This document shows positions 1 to 8,143 of a stretch of 64,000 nucleotides of DNA, piece after piece. The notes beneath the pieces were generated by a model, which worked only from the letters and a program-made list of their open reading frames with translations, was not told where the DNA came from and did no database searches. The DNA is taken from NCBI GenBank assembly GCA_963976795.1, contig CAXBLT010000004.1, positions 1 through 64,000 of the forward strand. The letters are read 5' to 3'. The position numbers and the translations under genes are program-made. How positions within the stretch are numbered: the first letter of the stretch is position 1; the number at the start of each line of letters is the position of its first letter. Source of the stretch: UBA7359 sp963976795. Lineage in GTDB: Bacteria > Pseudomonadota > Gammaproteobacteria > Eutrophobiales > Eutrophobiaceae.

Positions 1-138
1 GTTCTCTGGCCTCGGCCTCAGCTTTCTCTTTGGCCTCGAGTTCAGCACGTTCTCTGGCCTCGGCCTCAGCTTTCTCTTTGGCCTCGAGTTCAGCACGTTC
101 TCTAGCCTCGGCCTCAGCTTTCTCTTTAGCTTTTGTGG
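1..138 (-). repeat. 48-bp in-frame tandem repeat inside the response-regulator gene
   Basis: Bases 1-48 and 49-96 are identical, and a third diverged unit starts at 97 with a G-to-A change at its eighth base, then decays. The unit is 16 codons, so copy-number change keeps the reading frame. It encodes alternating acidic and basic residues with Ala, typical of an extended helix. The array continues past the window edge, so its copy number is unknown. Confidence 0.9.
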
Positions 139-1258
139 CAGCTTTTAATGCTTCTTCTGCTCTAACATTTGCTTCTGATGCAGCTTTTAATTCTGCTTCT
201 AGTTTATTTTTAGTTTCTTCTACAGCTTTTAATTCGAGTTGCAAATTTTCTTTTTCTGCATTGGTCTTTTTTTCTGAGTCAGTTGTCGATACTTGTTTTG
301 TGTTTGTATGGGCATCAGTAATATTATCATCGGGCAATACATCAGTTTCTTTCCAGATGTAATAAGAGTTTCCTTCTTTTTCGCTTGCCTTTTTAGATGC
401 GGCAGTAGCTATTTGTATTAATTGTTCTGCTGCGATATTTAAAACTCCAAGTTTTAGTAGTCCTATGCTAACTGTAAACTTGTATTTTTCATCGGAGAAT
501 TTGAATGTGCATTTTGCCAAGTGTTTACATAAACCTTGCATGTTGAACTCAAGCGTTTCCTGACTGACAGGATAGTCAATTTGTATAGCAATAGCTGTGT
601 CACTTGTTCTTGTGATATTTGGATTGCACGCGCCTAGTTTAAAAACTTCAAAACTATTTTTGCCGACATGGTTAATCAGACTGTCCCGGCCAATGATCCC
701 GATTAACTGTTCTAGCTCCTCAATATTATCAGGCTTGATTATAATCAGTGCACGTTCCACACCTTCAGATACTGATGTATTTTCCAGGTTTCCATAAAAT
801 ACTTCTTTACTAAACGATTTGTTGTGTTGAGTTATTTCCTGTTGCTTTTTGCGCTGATATTTTTTGTCTTCCCATGCATGTATGATCGATTGTTTTAATT
901 TATCTTTGGTTAAGGATTGTTTGGGTTGATATTCATATATGCCAGTTTTGAGTGCGCGTACGGCTACTTCTTCAGTTCCGGCACCAGTGAGCATGATGGT
1001 AGCGGGAAAAGAAGGTTTTTTGTGATGTTTATGGAGAATATCCAAACCAGTAGTGCCAACGATTGATAAATGATAATCGAGTAACAAAACATCTATATCT
1101 GACCAATTAAAATCATCATTAGGAGTGCCTTCGAATACAGGGTCATATTCGATGGTTTCGACAGAAGGTAATAATTTACTTATAAAAGTTTTAATTAACT
1201 TACGATAATCAGAATTATCATCAATTATTAATATTTTTTCTAAACTGGTATCAGACAT
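1..1258 (-). CDS. Response regulator, REC plus degenerate GGDEF, with Ala/Glu coiled-coil repeats (3' end outside window)
   Basis: Reading the minus strand from ATG at 1258, an uninterrupted frame of 419 codons runs off the left edge. Residues 8-120 are a receiver domain, with acidic pair D13/D14, phospho-acceptor D61 and a Lys after YEYQP. Residues about 165-290 look like a GGDEF fold: the SIGLLKL strand is present, but the active-site loop reads TSDTA, so cyclase activity is unlikely. From about residue 320 the protein becomes Glu/Ala/Lys-rich coiled coil and enters perfect 16-residue repeats. What follows (an output domain such as EAL or PilZ) cannot be seen. The cNMP-fold gene lies just upstream on the same strand, so the two may be co-transcribed. 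Confidence 0.85.
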   Translation of the reverse strand, partial: MSDTSLEKILIIDDNSDYRKLIKTFISKLLPSVETIEYDPVFEGTPNDDFNWSDIDVLLLDYHLSIVGTTGLDILHKHHKKPSFPATIMLTGAGTEEVAVRALKTGIYEYQPKQSLTKDKLKQSIIHAWEDKKYQRKKQQEITQHNKSFSKEVFYGNLENTSVSEGVERALIIIKPDNIEELEQLIGIIGRDSLINHVGKNSFEVFKLGACNPNITRTSDTAIAIQIDYPVSQETLEFNMQGLCKHLAKCTFKFSDEKYKFTVSIGLLKLGVLNIAAEQLIQIATAASKKASEKEGNSYYIWKETDVLPDDNITDAHTNTKQVSTTDSEKKTNAEKENLQLELKAVEETKNKLEAELKAASEANVRAEEALKAATKAKEKAEAEARERAELEAKEKAEAEARERAELEAKEKAEAEARE

Positions 1259-1362
1259 TGTTCATCCAATGGATTTCAAAGATTTATTTATGGTGAAATT
1301 ATTTCGGTTATAGGGCGCGTTTAAATACGCTTAATTTAATTAACCATTGATATCCCGTGATA

Positions 1363-2001
1363 TTAATTATCAGCATCTTTTAAACGTTCATCTGTTTGAG
1401 CTTGTCGACGACTGATGACATCCATGAAGGCATGTGCTACATGTGGAACATGCTCGAAATAATGCGTCAGGTTTTTATATGCAGCAGTTAATAATTCGGT
1501 CGGAACAACTGCCCTGACAGAAGCTGTTCTGATCCCGCCCTGAAAGTAGCCCATTTCACCAATGGGTTCGACTGGATTGACAAAAGCAATATGAATTTCA
1601 TTGCCATCATTGTCTTTTGTAAAGACTTCTAGTTTTCCCTCGACAAGAATGTATAAGGTTGGATCGTTCTCACCTTCGAATATAAATTGTTGGTCGGAAG
1701 ATAAACTGACTTCAGCAAAATGATTTCCAATTCCAGTTAGTTCCGCTCGGTTGAGGGACTCGAACACTGGACATAAACCAAGTCTGTCTGCACGCTGTCG
1801 ACGCAATGCATTTTGTAGGTCTTCTTCTGAGATCATAGCGAGGTCAACTAATAATTCTCCGATCCGTTTTTGATCGTTCCCACGTACTTTAGTCTCCCGC
1901 TTTTTTTGCATGGCCATTCTGATAGAGCCACGAGAGCACGACAAATATTCTCCAAGCAAGCGTGGACGGGGCTTTTCTTGAGTATCATTTTCTGCAGTCA
2001 T
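1363..2001 (-). CDS. Cyclic nucleotide-binding-fold protein with MshEN-like N-terminal segment
   Basis: A frame of 212 codons from ATG at 2001; an upstream ATG at 2052 would add 17 residues, but the inner start follows an AAAGAAG purine stretch. Residues about 80-205 match the CNB (Crp-like effector) fold, including a GEMGYF loop and an R-T-A-S segment where cAMP-binding proteins have the phosphate-binding cassette. There is no HTH domain. Residues about 42-68 (RIGELLVDLAMISEEDL) resemble one half of an MshEN/T2SS-E N-terminal motif, known to bind c-di-GMP when paired. Next to a degenerate-GGDEF regulator this suggests second-messenger signalling, which is inference. Confidence 0.7.
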   Translation of the reverse strand: MTAENDTQEKPRPRLLGEYLSCSRGSIRMAMQKKRETKVRGNDQKRIGELLVDLAMISEEDLQNALRRQRADRLGLCPVFESLNRAELTGIGNHFAEVSLSSDQQFIFEGENDPTLYILVEGKLEVFTKDNDGNEIHIAFVNPVEPIGEMGYFQGGIRTASVRAVVPTELLTAAYKNLTHYFEHVPHVAHAFMDVISRRQAQTDERLKDADN

Positions 2002-2377
2002 AATCTTCTTTAAGTTCCTAATAATAGTTAGAAATCTTAGGAGATACGGCAACTAATGGCAAAGATTATTCGTCGCAAATTTAAGTGCCGAGTCACATTT
2101 TACATTAATATTGGCAATATCCGTTTATTTTCAGGTCGATTTCAATCAGATAATTACTAATTTATAGAAAATGGCCTATGTAAATACTCATTAAGCGTTT
2201 CTCAAACCAAATACATTTTGACCATCACCGCTGTACATCCATATTGTTGTTATTCTCGGCAGTTATTTTTATAGTTAGAACCATAAAGAGATCAGTGGGG
2301 TTGCCTTGGTTCTAAACGTGAACCGCACTAAATATAACGGACGATTTTAATTTTTCTAAACTAAAGGTTTAATAGGT
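2002..2377. other. Intergenic region, divergent promoters expected
   Basis: About 376 bases between the divergent cNMP-fold gene and the small secreted-protein gene. I see no tRNA, no convincing hairpin with a T-run and no further ORF with a ribosome binding site. It presumably carries promoters for both flanking genes, but I could not pick a confident -35/-10 pair. Confidence 0.4.
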
Positions 2378-2740
2378 ATGAGAATTTGGCTGTTTTTTTT
2401 TACAATGTTTATCTCTTGTCAATTGTTTGCTCAGAGTTTACCTGGGCACCATGTCTTAAAACAGAATGAATCTGGGGAATATTATGTGATTAACCGTGAG
2501 AATATTACTATGATAGAAGCTTCAATATTAAAAATGGGTTTCAGTGCAAAATGGATTCTGGCATGCATAAAACATAAGTCGATTGATAGTGATCTTAAAC
2601 GATGGGTTTTTGTAGATGTAAAAACTGGTGGCGCTTTTGATTCTTTACATCAGGAAAACTGGCTTTATTTTCGCGATGAAGCATATCCAGATTTAAAACA
2701 AATCAAATTAACGGACTATAGTGATGAAGCTTGTCCGTAG
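2378..2740 (+). CDS. Small secreted protein of unknown function
   Basis: A 120-residue frame starting at ATG. The first about 18 residues form a typical Sec signal peptide: a basic start, a hydrophobic Phe-rich core and a cleavage site near LFAQS. The mature part is about 100 residues, with two Cys (ILACIKH and the C-terminal EACP) that could form a disulfide in the periplasm. I do not recognise the family. It lies 25 bases before the DksA-like gene on the same strand, so co-transcription is possible. Confidence 0.6.
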   Translation: MRIWLFFFTMFISCQLFAQSLPGHHVLKQNESGEYYVINRENITMIEASILKMGFSAKWILACIKHKSIDSDLKRWVFVDVKTGGAFDSLHQENWLYFRDEAYPDLKQIKLTDYSDEACP

Positions 2741-2765
2741 TGGCGTTGATTGAATTAACAGCACT

Positions 2766-3113
2766 GTGGAACAAAATTTAGATATCCAGTTTTTCAAAGA
2801 ACGATTAGCTGAAAGGTTAACCGAATTGAATGATCTCGCTGAGACAGGAGATGCTGCAGCTAAGCCAGTTGAGTTGGATCAAACTCGGGTTGGTCGGCTA
2901 TCCAGAATGGATGCTATGCAAGCGCAGGCGATGTCGATAGAGACGAAACGCAGAAGAGAAGGAGAAGTGTTAAGAATTAATGCCGCTTTGGAGCGAATTA
3001 ATACGGGAGGTTTTGGTAATTGTTTTGAATGTGATGACCCAATCTCAATCGCGCGGCTGAAGTTTGACCCGTCTACTTTGTTCTGTATTACTTGTGCTGA
3101 GAGTAGAGAATAG
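2766..3113 (+). CDS. DksA/TraR-family C4 zinc-finger protein
   Basis: 115 residues from a GTG start. The C-terminal CFECDD...FCITCAE holds the CxxC-17-CxxC zinc finger of the DksA/TraR family, and the first about 75 residues form the helical part. Full DksA is about 150 residues with a long coiled coil that enters the RNA polymerase secondary channel. This protein is shorter, like the small DksA-like proteins of proteobacteria, so a polymerase-binding role is inferred rather than shown. No strong Shine-Dalgarno precedes the GTG. A strong hairpin terminator follows directly. Confidence 0.85.
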   Translation: MEQNLDIQFFKERLAERLTELNDLAETGDAAAKPVELDQTRVGRLSRMDAMQAQAMSIETKRRREGEVLRINAALERINTGGFGNCFECDDPISIARLKFDPSTLFCITCAESRE

Positions 3114-3144
3114 CCCTACTTTAAAGCAAGTAGGGCTATTTTAG
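3109..3144. terminator. Intrinsic terminator between convergent genes
   Basis: A perfect 13-bp inverted repeat (3109-3121 and 3128-3140) with a six-base loop, rich in A on the left arm and T on the right. It overlaps the stop codon of the DksA-like gene and sits just before the end of the convergent SDR gene, so it can stop transcription from both sides. Confidence 0.85.
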
Positions 3145-3151
3145 TTTGCTG

Positions 3152-3967
3152 CTAAGGAGATGGATGCCAGCCTGCATCGGCCCATAATGAACCACTAACC
3201 GCAGAGTTGTGAATCATAAAACAAATCGCGTCAGCTATTTCAGTAGGCCTGATTAAACGGCCCAACTGTGTTTCTGGGAGTACGTATTTATCGATGTATT
3301 CTTCGCCCATTGCTCTCACCATAGGCGTGTCGGTGAAGCCAGGATGAATAACACCACAACGAACACCATGGAAGATGGCTTCCTTAGTTAATGTAGCTGA
3401 GGCACCTTCAATTCCAGCTTTGGTTGAAGCATAAGACACTTGTCCTTTGTTGCCCTGCGATGAGATAGAACCGATGAATACGACAGTGCCTTGTACACCT
3501 TCATCCGGGCTCCATTTCTTCTGCCCACGCTGAGCTCGATCTTCTGCAATTTTGGCGATCATTTCCATGCCCCAATAAATTGGTGCGATAAGATTGATAT
3601 CGACCACTTTTTTGAAGTTTTCAATTGGATAAATGCTCGCCTTCTTTGTTTCTTTATCGACTTTAACAGCAAGTGAATCACGCGTGATGCCAGCTGCTGG
3701 CACACAAATACTAATCATGCCGTGGTCTTTCGACATCGTGGCAAATACTTCTTCACGAAATTTCTCATCGGTAACATCACCTTGGAAAGGGATCGCAACC
3801 TTACTATCGACTTCACTATTGACCTGTTCAGCGGCAATTTCAACATCAGGTGTTATATCGACCATTGCGATTGCTTTAACGCCGCGTTTTGCCAGTTCGA
3901 ATGAAACGGCTCGACCAATACCACTCGCGCCACCAGTAACTAATGCAACTCTATCTTTGATTTCCAT
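3152..3967 (-). CDS. Short-chain dehydrogenase/reductase (FabG-like)
   Basis: 271 residues. The N-terminal TGGASGIG is the SDR cofactor-binding glycine motif, followed by an acidic residue after the second strand (AMVDI) that favours NAD(H). The catalytic set is visible: Ser in IGSISSQG and YxxxK in SYASTKAG. The start is supported by AAGAGG about 5 bases upstream. The substrate cannot be read from the sequence; classical SDRs of this type reduce or oxidise 3-oxoacyl or hydroxy compounds. It is monocistronic, convergent with the DksA-like gene. Confidence 0.85.
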   Translation of the reverse strand: MEIKDRVALVTGGASGIGRAVSFELAKRGVKAIAMVDITPDVEIAAEQVNSEVDSKVAIPFQGDVTDEKFREEVFATMSKDHGMISICVPAAGITRDSLAVKVDKETKKASIYPIENFKKVVDINLIAPIYWGMEMIAKIAEDRAQRGQKKWSPDEGVQGTVVFIGSISSQGNKGQVSYASTKAGIEGASATLTKEAIFHGVRCGVIHPGFTDTPMVRAMGEEYIDKYVLPETQLGRLIRPTEIADAICFMIHNSAVSGSLWADAGWHPSP

Positions 3968-4116
3968 GTTTACCTCTTAAAATGCAATGGAAAATGAATT
4001 TAGTGCGTATTGTAAACTATATTTGGTGCGCTGCAATATTTATATTGTCAGTATGTTGATATTTTTATATTTTTCAATAGCTTGTATAGAGCCTGAGTTT
4101 TCAGGACGAGGAGTGT

Positions 4117-4839
4117 CTAGATTGAACGGTAGAGCATAGCTATACCACTGATAAGCATTAATATGAGGGTATATTTCCTGAATCGATGAGTTTCAATACT
4201 ATCGAGATGTTTTCTGGCCAAAAACACACCTGCTACACCACCAAGACCAAGTGCAACGCCAAAACCCGCAACTTGCACACTAAGCGCACCAAATGTGCCA
4301 TAGCTGATCACCTTTGTAAGTTGCATCACCAATGAATTTACTGCCTTTGTACCGACAAGATATTCTTTCTCTAGGCCATAACTCAGCATAAAAGGGTTGT
4401 GAACTGGTCCAGTAGCACCGATCAGTCCTGATAGAAAAGAAACAGTCACTCCTAAGGGGAAAAACCAGAACAACTTCATCTTTATATTCAGTTTCGCTTT
4501 GCTAAATTTATCCTGTAATACATAAGTAACTAAGAATAAACCCAGCAAAACTTGAATAAGCTGAGTATTGCTTTGCGACAAAGACCAGGAACCCATTACT
4601 GCACCAATAATGCTGCCGGGGAGTAAAAAGCGCATTACTTGCCAATCAATATGCTTTCGAAATATCACAGCGCGTGATGGGTTTGCGATTAATGCAGCAA
4701 TTGAGATGATTGGAGCAACCATTTGCGCTCCAATCAAGAATGAAATAACTGGGAGCAACAACGTCGCCGCGCCACCAGCCGCGACGGTACTAAAAAACCA
4801 GGCAATCAGACCAAAAACGAATAGGAGCAGGAAAATCAT
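4117..4839 (-). CDS. TauE/SafE (TSUP) family membrane transporter
   Basis: 240 residues with about seven to eight hydrophobic segments. The repeated family features are recognisable: an N-terminal half with a GGAATLLLPV segment and a C-terminal half with the FLSGLIGATGPVHNPFML segment. Family members are inner-membrane exporters or importers of sulfite, sulfoacetate, thiosulfate or other organosulfur anions. The substrate here is unknown and the neighbours give no metabolic clue. Confidence 0.85.
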   Translation of the reverse strand: MIFLLLFVFGLIAWFFSTVAAGGAATLLLPVISFLIGAQMVAPIISIAALIANPSRAVIFRKHIDWQVMRFLLPGSIIGAVMGSWSLSQSNTQLIQVLLGLFLVTYVLQDKFSKAKLNIKMKLFWFFPLGVTVSFLSGLIGATGPVHNPFMLSYGLEKEYLVGTKAVNSLVMQLTKVISYGTFGALSVQVAGFGVALGLGGVAGVFLARKHLDSIETHRFRKYTLILMLISGIAMLYRSI

Positions 4840-4946
4840 AGTGTAAACTTAGCAGAATCCAAATAACAAATGCGATATCCTGAGGTAAATATATTAAGGG
4901 CGAATAAGCAGTTCAAGATAAGTTTATATATTAGAGGAGTAGTGTT

Positions 4947-5702
4947 ATGAGCTTGTATATACAGTCTACGAGTTTTGCTAGGGGGTATGCCTGGATTGTG
5001 GAGGCATGGCCCTATTTTACGAGTAACCCGCTTGGCTGGATTGCTGCGATGGTTGTGTTTTTCTTAATCGCTATGGCCGTTAGTATTATCCCTCTTGGGG
5101 GGATTGTATTAAATATTTTCTATCCTGTTGTCGTTGGTGGTTTTATGCTCGGGTGTCTTGCTCATAGAGAGGGAGGTTCTTTCGAATTTCAATATATGTT
5201 TGCCGGTTTCAAAGAACCTCATTTTAAACGTTTGGCGATGTTGGGTGTGTTGTATACGGTTATTACTTTTGCAGCTATTATCTTGGTAGCTGTCCTCGCC
5301 TTTGTAATGTTAGGCGGGTTCGAGTTTTTTCAAGAAATTGAGCACGCACAAAAGGAGGATGTTGCTGCCTATGCAACAGACATCATGCTGCTTTCATTGA
5401 TAACAGTAACGCTATTCACTCCTTGTGTTATGGCGATTTGGTTTGCTCCCATTATTATCATATCCAGTGATGAAACGACCGTTTCGGCGATGTTATTAAG
5501 TTTTAATGCTTGTTTAAAGAATATATTGCCTTTTCTCTTGTACGGCATTGTTGTTTTTGTATTAGCAATCATCGCTTCTATTCCGCTCATGCTCGGCTAT
5601 TTGGTCTTACTCCCGGTACTCAGTGCTAGTGTGTATGTTTCTTATCTGGATTGTTTTAGGAGCGATATCAGCGATGATTCGACTCAACTATTACCGCGGT
5701 AA
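4947..5702 (+). CDS. BPSS1780-family integral membrane protein
   Basis: 251 residues, about five to six membrane segments. The N-terminal pattern (ARGYAWIVEAWPYF, then PLGGIVLNIFYPVVVGGFMLGC, then FAGFK) matches the conserved core of the BPSS1780 family of uncharacterised proteobacterial membrane proteins. The start has GAGGAG about 8 bases upstream. It is followed 40 bases later by msrA on the same strand. No enzymatic motif is visible and the function is unknown. Confidence 0.7.
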   Translation: MSLYIQSTSFARGYAWIVEAWPYFTSNPLGWIAAMVVFFLIAMAVSIIPLGGIVLNIFYPVVVGGFMLGCLAHREGGSFEFQYMFAGFKEPHFKRLAMLGVLYTVITFAAIILVAVLAFVMLGGFEFFQEIEHAQKEDVAAYATDIMLLSLITVTLFTPCVMAIWFAPIIIISSDETTVSAMLLSFNACLKNILPFLLYGIVVFVLAIIASIPLMLGYLVLLPVLSASVYVSYLDCFRSDISDDSTQLLPR

Positions 5703-5742
5703 TCTATTGAACTTCTGCTTAAACCAGAATTCAGAGTAAAGC

Positions 5743-6381
5743 ATGATGTTTGGACTAAATAAAAAATTACAATTGCCTGGTGTTGACGAAGCATTGTCTG
5801 GACGTCAGACACCAATAACCGTTGATACTCATCATTTTGTTAATGGGAATTCGATCAAACCACCGTTTCCTGAAGGTATACAACAAGCCTTATTTGGCCT
5901 TGGGTGCTTTTGGGGGGCTGAAAGAAAATTCTGGGAATTAGCGGGGGTATATTCAACCGCAGTTGGCTATGCCGGTGGGTTTACACCAAATCCGAGCTAC
6001 GAGGAAGTTTGCACAGGTATGACAGGGCATAATGAAGTGGTGCTGGTGAACTATATACCGGTGAAGGTTAGCTTCAAACAATTACTAGCTGTTTTTTGGG
6101 AGTCCCACAACCCAACACAAGGGATGCGACAGGGAAATGATGCTGGAACACAATATCGTTCAGGAATTTATGTTTTTAATGAAGAACAAAAAGAAATAGC
6201 TCAATCTTTGAAAAATGATTATCAAGTTAAACTGAATGGAGCAGGTTACTCTTCAATTACGACTGAAATAATTGAAGCACCAGAGTTTTATTATGCAGAG
6301 ACGTACCATCAACAGTATCTAGCAAAAAATCCAGCAGGTTATTGTGGTTTAGGGGGTACTGGCGTCAGTTGTTCTAACTAG
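5743..6381 (+). CDS. msrA: Peptide-methionine (S)-S-oxide reductase MsrA
   Basis: 212 residues. The catalytic GCFWGAER motif carries the nucleophilic Cys, and the substrate pocket EVVLVNY region and the ESHNPTQG segment are intact. The C-terminal GYCGLGGTGVSCSN supplies the resolving Cys residues of the MsrA type regenerated by thioredoxin. The enzyme reduces the S epimer of methionine sulfoxide in proteins, an oxidative-damage repair function. The roughly 45-residue extension before the catalytic domain is also seen in enterobacterial MsrA. Confidence 0.95.
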   Translation: MMFGLNKKLQLPGVDEALSGRQTPITVDTHHFVNGNSIKPPFPEGIQQALFGLGCFWGAERKFWELAGVYSTAVGYAGGFTPNPSYEEVCTGMTGHNEVVLVNYIPVKVSFKQLLAVFWESHNPTQGMRQGNDAGTQYRSGIYVFNEEQKEIAQSLKNDYQVKLNGAGYSSITTEIIEAPEFYYAETYHQQYLAKNPAGYCGLGGTGVSCSN

Positions 6382-6416
6382 ATTGTTTAACCGATTGATG
6401 CATGGGGAATAAGAAC

Positions 6417-6557
6417 TTATTTCGAATAGGATAGTGAACCTTTTTTTGATTTCTTATTTGGCTTAGCAGTAACTTTTTGTTTATTAACAGCAATCTGCGT
6501 CGTGGATTTAGTATTAATTGCCATCATTGATCCTGATGACGTCCTTACATAGTTCAT
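6417..6557 (-). CDS. Small Lys/Ser-rich protein, 46 residues
   Basis: ATG at 6557 with GGAG about 8 bases upstream on the minus strand opens a 46-codon frame ending at TAA 6417-6419. The product is strongly basic and low in complexity (Lys, Ser, Thr, Asn), with no membrane segment and no recognisable family. It lies directly downstream of the PilZ-like gene, separated by 25 bases, so it may share its transcript. The ribosome binding site is the main reason to call it. It could be a nucleic-acid-binding or intrinsically disordered small protein. Confidence 0.5.
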   Translation of the reverse strand: MNYVRTSSGSMMAINTKSTTQIAVNKQKVTAKPNKKSKKGSLSYSK

Positions 6558-6582
6558 ATTATATCTCCGCTTATTTTAAAAA

Positions 6583-7098
6583 TTAATTTATAGGAAAGCT
6601 GCTGGCATAACGGCTAATCCATTCTTCTGTTAACTTTTCCCTGCTTAAGAAAGGCCCTTCTTTATATCGTTTGTCATTCAAATAGAGCTCGATATGACAA
6701 ATTTGTTCAACGATTCTTAATTTCGGGCTGTCTTCATCATTTAACAGCCATATTCCTATCTCAAAATTATCATCAGTTTCCTTGACCATAACCGTCTTAC
6801 CCAAAAAGCGATGTGTTTCTTTACGCGTAGGTATAGTTACTTCAATAATGCTGCCTGGTTTTTGATACTCATTGGAAGAAAAGGTCAAACCAATATTTGC
6901 AGTCTGTGAGATTTCCACTTTTGATCGTTCCCAAAAACGTAATCTCCTGAATTGAAGTGGAAAACGGTCAGGGTGTCTAATAAATCCTGCTAGTAATTCA
7001 TTCTCAAAATTTATCGGCTGCCCGTATGGAGCCGGTGGTGAAACAGATCCGGTTCCGGGGTGGTAAGAAGTATGACTTAGACTTACATCAGCTAACAT
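6583..7098 (-). CDS. PilZ-like domain protein
   Basis: 171 residues from ATG 7098. That start is chosen because GGGAG lies about 6 bases upstream; a longer frame from 7119 lacks such a site. The central strand-rich part (ANIGLTFSS, PGSIIEVTIP, DDNFEIGIWLLN) and the C-terminal CHIELYLNDKR...EEWISRYA helix match gammaproteobacterial PilZ-domain proteins that carry this His/Glu/Tyr C-terminal signature. The canonical RxxxR loop is only loosely present around FRRLRFWER, so c-di-GMP binding is uncertain. Confidence 0.6.
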   Translation of the reverse strand: MLADVSLSHTSYHPGTGSVSPPAPYGQPINFENELLAGFIRHPDRFPLQFRRLRFWERSKVEISQTANIGLTFSSNEYQKPGSIIEVTIPTRKETHRFLGKTVMVKETDDNFEIGIWLLNDEDSPKLRIVEQICHIELYLNDKRYKEGPFLSREKLTEEWISRYASSFPIN

Positions 7099-7311
7099 GA
7101 CGATCTCCCAATGAATCAAGTACTTATAGGATATACTTTTATGACATTATTGAAGATAAATCAAGTAAAAATTTAAATATATCAATTATTTATAGATACT
7201 ATCTATTAATCACATTAGAATTAAAAATTAATAAAACAAGTTAAGTAATTGATATATATATAATTATAAGTGATAGTCAAGGTGAAGGTTAAGCCTTGTC
7301 AAAGCTTGCTT

Positions 7312-7485
7312 TTAACCTAATTCAACGTCTGAATATTCACCATTTGAGATCATTTCGACTGTTGGTTCATCGGGTAATGTCATTTTATTCCATGTATCGA
7401 TAATCAAATAAATAGTCCCTGATATAACAAGTAGTAAGATGATATCGCTGATCAGATGTTTTCTAATGTAGATAGATAGTGTCAT
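7312..7485 (-). CDS. Small single-span membrane protein, 57 residues
   Basis: ATG at 7485 with GAGG about 8 bases upstream opens a 57-codon frame ending at TAA 7312-7314. Residues about 13-29 (SDIILLLVISGTIYLII) are one membrane span, preceded by basic residues and followed by an acidic C-terminal tail, which predicts an N-in, C-out orientation. No known family. It stands alone between the PilZ-like gene and the divergent coiled-coil protein gene. The flanking DNA at 7100-7300 is extremely AT-rich and shows nothing else. Confidence 0.5.
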   Translation of the reverse strand: MTLSIYIRKHLISDIILLLVISGTIYLIIDTWNKMTLPDEPTVEMISNGEYSDVELG

Positions 7486-7636
7486 AGCTAGATCCTCGTT
7501 GTTATTTGATTAGAACTTACAACAACTAACGCGCTATAGATAAAGTCGTTGACAAAAACATGAACTGCTCACGATTTTTCACAAGAGATTGTGAACTGTG
7601 TCAAAATAGTGCAATTGAATTGATGAGGAACAATGC

Positions 7637-8137
7637 ATGAAGGCGATGGTAGGTTTGGTGATTGCCATACTAATAATTTTTATAGCGAATTTGTTTTGGC
7701 CATCAAACCAAGTTAGTGATCGCAAGTTGTCATCAGAATACGACAGTATAGAGCAGGGCAAAAGTACAGAAGAGGCTACTAATAGTTCGGTTATTTTATC
7801 GACTGATCTTAATGTGCCGAGCGATGATGAAAAAATAAAGTTGATGACAGCGGAATATGAAATCCTTGAGAAGGAACGAAAGAATCTAAAACGTCGACTC
7901 TCTCGTTTAAAACATGATATGTGGGGACAAAAGTTTGCTCCAGAAACAGCAAAGAAAATGAGCGAGATAATGCTGAGTTCGCATAAACTGATAAAAAACC
8001 CGGATATGTTGGGTGCTTTCTCGAATGTTAAAGGAATTCAAGATGAGATAGCAAAGATTAAATTTGCAGAGAGCTCAATTGAGCAGGTCAGTGAATTAAT
8101 TGAAGAAAATAAAAAGAGTAATATGGCGTCTGATTAA
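7637..8137 (+). CDS. Membrane-anchored coiled-coil protein of unknown function
   Basis: 166 residues. An N-terminal membrane segment (residues 4-20) anchors a mostly helical, highly charged domain; residues about 70-95 (EYEILEKERKNLKRRLSRLKHD) have the heptad-like pattern of a coiled coil. GAGGAA lies about 8 bases before the ATG. There are no catalytic motifs and no recognisable family. It ends 6 bases before the convergent mtaB gene. Confidence 0.6.
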   Translation: MKAMVGLVIAILIIFIANLFWPSNQVSDRKLSSEYDSIEQGKSTEEATNSSVILSTDLNVPSDDEKIKLMTAEYEILEKERKNLKRRLSRLKHDMWGQKFAPETAKKMSEIMLSSHKLIKNPDMLGAFSNVKGIQDEIAKIKFAESSIEQVSELIEENKKSNMASD

Positions 8138-8143
8138 GCAGTT

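Noticed and set aside
1..138. Direct repeats resembling a CRISPR array
   Set aside because: Units are contiguous with no spacers and are coding on the minus strand.
30..362. Plus-strand Ser/Ala-rich frame of 110 codons
   Set aside because: It is the shadow of the repeat-rich coding strand of the response regulator, low-complexity and without a ribosome site.
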